Both the position numbers and the translations under genes were made by a program. From the NCBI RefSeq assembly GCF_026262505.1, contig NC_067208.1, positions 11,293,962 through 11,357,961 of the forward strand: a stretch of DNA of 64,000 nt. The letters run 5' to 3'. Shown here in pieces: positions 63,101-64,000 of the stretch. This DNA is from Trichomonas vaginalis G3. Taxonomy: Eukaryota; Parabasalia; Trichomonadida; Trichomonadidae. Numbering within the stretch: position 1 is the first letter of the stretch; every line of letters starts with the position of its first letter. The notes under the pieces are model-generated. The model saw only the letters and a list, made by a program, of their open reading frames with translations. It was not told where the DNA came from and ran no database searches.

Positions 63101-64000
63101 TACGTAAATATCTCATCAGATTTCGCGTTCGACATCGATGTTGTCATTTCTTACAACTTGAGATTGATGAGACAAGTCATGTTGTTGAACAGAGAACGCG
63201 AGAAACAAAAGAGAGAAGAGATCATTTTGAGATGCTCAGGAGGCTGGAAAGATGAAAATGGAGTTGTCCACGGCCCAATGGTTGATCTCAGATATGGTTT
63301 GTTATCCGACAACATCCTCAAACAAGCAATTTGGTTCGATTTGGATATAACTCAAGAAGAATTGGCCAGACAATTATTGGATCTTTTACCACATGATCCG
63401 AAAGTCCAATACGCAACAATGATCCAAGTCTTCAAAGGAGTTATCCATTGGCTCAAACCAGGAATGAAGTTGAAAGAAGCACAGCCATACCGTGATTCCA
63501 TTGTTTACTTCCATCCTGCTTTCGCGAAGATCAAATTCATTTCGCCAAGAGAAACGGAAGGAACAATGACAATTCAGATCGAAACATTAGTTTGCGATTT
63601 GATTCCAAAGGTCGGTCTTTTACTCGATGTTGAATATCCACAAGGATACACATTCTTTTACAAAGAAGGCAATGAATTGATTCCTTTGGACACACAGAAG
63701 TCAATTCCAGAACAAACAAGGGATTATTCTGTTTTGTACTTCCAAAGATACTACTTTGTCATCAACAAAGCTGAGTTCCAGTCCAAATCAGCTCTCTCGA
63801 CATTGTATTGGGATACAAAGCTCTTGATTCTCAGTGGAAAAGTCGATATGAGAAAAGATGTCGCTTACGAATTGTTGGTTTACGCTTTGAATGCCGAAAC
63901 AAGAGAAAAAGTCACAGAACACTCCCTTCCAGAGAATTTCAAGAGTTTGTTACCATATGGATTTCCAATCCAAAAGGAAGCCAGAAAGGAAATCATCGAC
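60155..64000 (+). CDS. Talin-head-like protein with repeated FERM units (runs off the window)
   Basis: One open frame of 1282 codons to the window edge, starting ATG GAT TCA. Residues 1-87: a ubiquitin-like talin-F0-like domain (FFQRPDGSSQWVEPDQSLRQ). 88-240: Gln/Asn/Tyr-rich linker. About 256-620: a FERM unit with talin-like features (PDGTDAKWVEP; IDKSIPEQTR; PGYLAKKGKG then AYRKFIKLCRKLVGFAERKY; an F3 segment ending YREITNMIL). A second unit spans about 666-1006 (LDSRKTIPEQV, then LRLMRQVML) and a third starts near 1023 (LDTQKSIPEQT). The IPEQ motifs lie 390 and 400 residues apart. Talin heads link membrane receptors to actin; a role in adhesion or amoeboid change of trichomonads is inferred. 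No rod or I/LWEQ part is seen within the window. Confidence 0.75.
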   Translation, partial: MDSVVALYTVEPTNHPEFSPFQYYLDQSGKLAIDFAKQYLNLNINLEYDAFFQRPDGSSQWVEPDQSLRQQGIQDGFIMALIPSQNLNNNQSQPMQMGIQSSTYVSAEGQYNNVPDQNQQMNNAEDTFNYASYYTNDNNNNYNQYYTNNFNSAFFNSVNGFQSSYQSTYGYAQQESDESQYTTGMYAKFNISDFYETGEYDPSQFQSTDDSSSAQQVGVELDININDQISEFQTMMGFGAMTDNSNAGESESITMETHFMFNKESIQKVYRLNMSHDEMLTAALAALGKYQDDKYGIFISLPDGTDAKWVEPEKFLEDVSPGPNYHVYIIKLLKPILVHSKHFKSQKLTLDISKKVCDLVEDIANFFKIGSFRCYTLCTVVGKRAIYLSIDKSIPEQTRSINEVFFARQYFLFTMEDLETFVTAEIAYKDAVECSNFSEIEFSKENLLKYTALRMNADPKFDPKHIPDDISPWMPGYLAKKGKGQGRGPVVQQFFEQNGTVNKFNAYRKFIKLCRKLVGFAERKYECKVTAQYQKQEFCLDPAVVYISPYRLVIHDGLNGNLEEKISFTEIVQVQCAQDMIITFSPKRDVFVQYVFSGPKVESMAKSISRYREITNMILQDRSKRYSNTGDFRKLINKKSRISLFTSNTIDKDAMKEFEYDKKFTGSILRRAAEYYLSIPHKDDRVLMIHLMDDLFCFMKDTDVIQSLCLQNGMTLYLLEPKYNIKYIFPDNTSIKMETTITMPISDIVPLLFKEKHQQAMLGYTLWYHGIDGQLHPLDSRKTIPEQVSYFKKLFLKRRFYILSKEVLQALSSAIQTLHDCRNYLIENKIKVDSETALKLALYSLYALGVKNIKKDKQDLKQLVPPTVSVSSSLQRKFDKMIQESQDMTQMSAARKYIGIVRKIDGFGAEEYPFYLYRDDAEPPHTIKDGSFVITPLGLSVLDKKGKVVIEKITYHSLKQFIMLGNNYILKYQHPPKTGKMIYVNISSDFAFDIDVVISYNLRLMRQVMLLNREREKQKREEIILRCSGGWKDENGVVHGPMVDLRYGLLSDNILKQAIWFDLDITQEELARQLLDLLPHDPKVQYATMIQVFKGVIHWLKPGMKLKEAQPYRDSIVYFHPAFAKIKFISPRETEGTMTIQIETLVCDLIPKVGLLLDVEYPQGYTFFYKEGNELIPLDTQKSIPEQTRDYSVLYFQRYYFVINKAEFQSKSALSTLYWDTKLLILSGKVDMRKDVAYELLVYALNAETREKVTEHSLPENFKSLLPYGFPIQKEARKEIID

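Noticed and set aside
61233-63719. Several short ORFs on both strands within 61.2-63.7 kb
   Set aside because: All lie in other frames of the open talin-like gene, which has continuous coding bias to the window end.
1-64000. tRNA, rRNA and CRISPR arrays
   Set aside because: I looked for T-loop-like words, conserved rRNA stretches and regularly spaced repeats and found none that hold up; the only spaced repeat is the short minisatellite at 29892.

Overview
The window looks like nuclear DNA from a parabasalid protist, most likely Trichomonas vaginalis or a close trichomonad. The clues are: AT-rich, essentially intron-free genes; short spacers; start contexts with TCA a few bases before the ATG (as in the trichomonad initiator); ankyrin proteins of the trichomonad DUF3447 type; a three-repeat Myb protein; glycine-rich and beta-helix-like surface proteins; and one end of a Polinton/Maverick. 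No rRNA, tRNA, CRISPR array or bacterial operon was found. Functions are assigned from protein patterns by eye, with no database search.

Layout. 1 to about 5.9 kb is the right end of a Polinton-type virus-like element (integrase, fibre-like gene, possible capsid protein, small amphipathic proteins, D12-class adenine methylase), treated here as a fossil. 6.5-12 kb holds a small low-complexity gene and four tandem paralogues of a beta-helix-like protein, each with an AAAAGTGNCA box about 42-49 bp before the ATG. 12-29 kb is a gene-dense housekeeping stretch: a seven-membrane-segment protein, a large coiled-coil protein, 3R-Myb, TBC Rab-GAP, CSN6-like MPN protein, an ER J-domain protein, an alpha-helical repeat protein, a LisH protein and a glycine-rich protein. 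It contains a 426-bp-arm, almost perfect inverted repeat at 26031-26953.

29-39.6 kb is a decaying region: a beta-helix-like scrap, a small minisatellite, two ankyrin genes (one without a usable start, one clearly a pseudogene), small hydrophobic ORFs, a broken charged-protein gene and a broken tail-anchored-protein gene. 40-64 kb returns to large genes: an IQCH-like flagellar protein, a BTB/discoidin protein, a 2137-residue BEACH-family protein whose BEACH core is interrupted by an acidic repeat, an importin-like HEAT protein with a broken tandem copy beside it, a membrane protein gene carrying one in-frame TAG, and a talin-head-like protein with repeated FERM units that runs off the right end.

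The genes do not form one pathway. They cover nuclear transport and transcription, membrane traffic (TBC, BEACH, ER J-protein), protein turnover signalling (CSN6), flagella or basal bodies (IQCH, LisH, coiled coil) and the cell surface and adhesion (beta-helix family, glycine-rich protein, talin-like protein). The observations most worth following are the shared upstream box, the large inverted repeat, the talin-head repeat protein, the split BEACH domain, and the importin duplicate with a near-identical centre and diverged ends.
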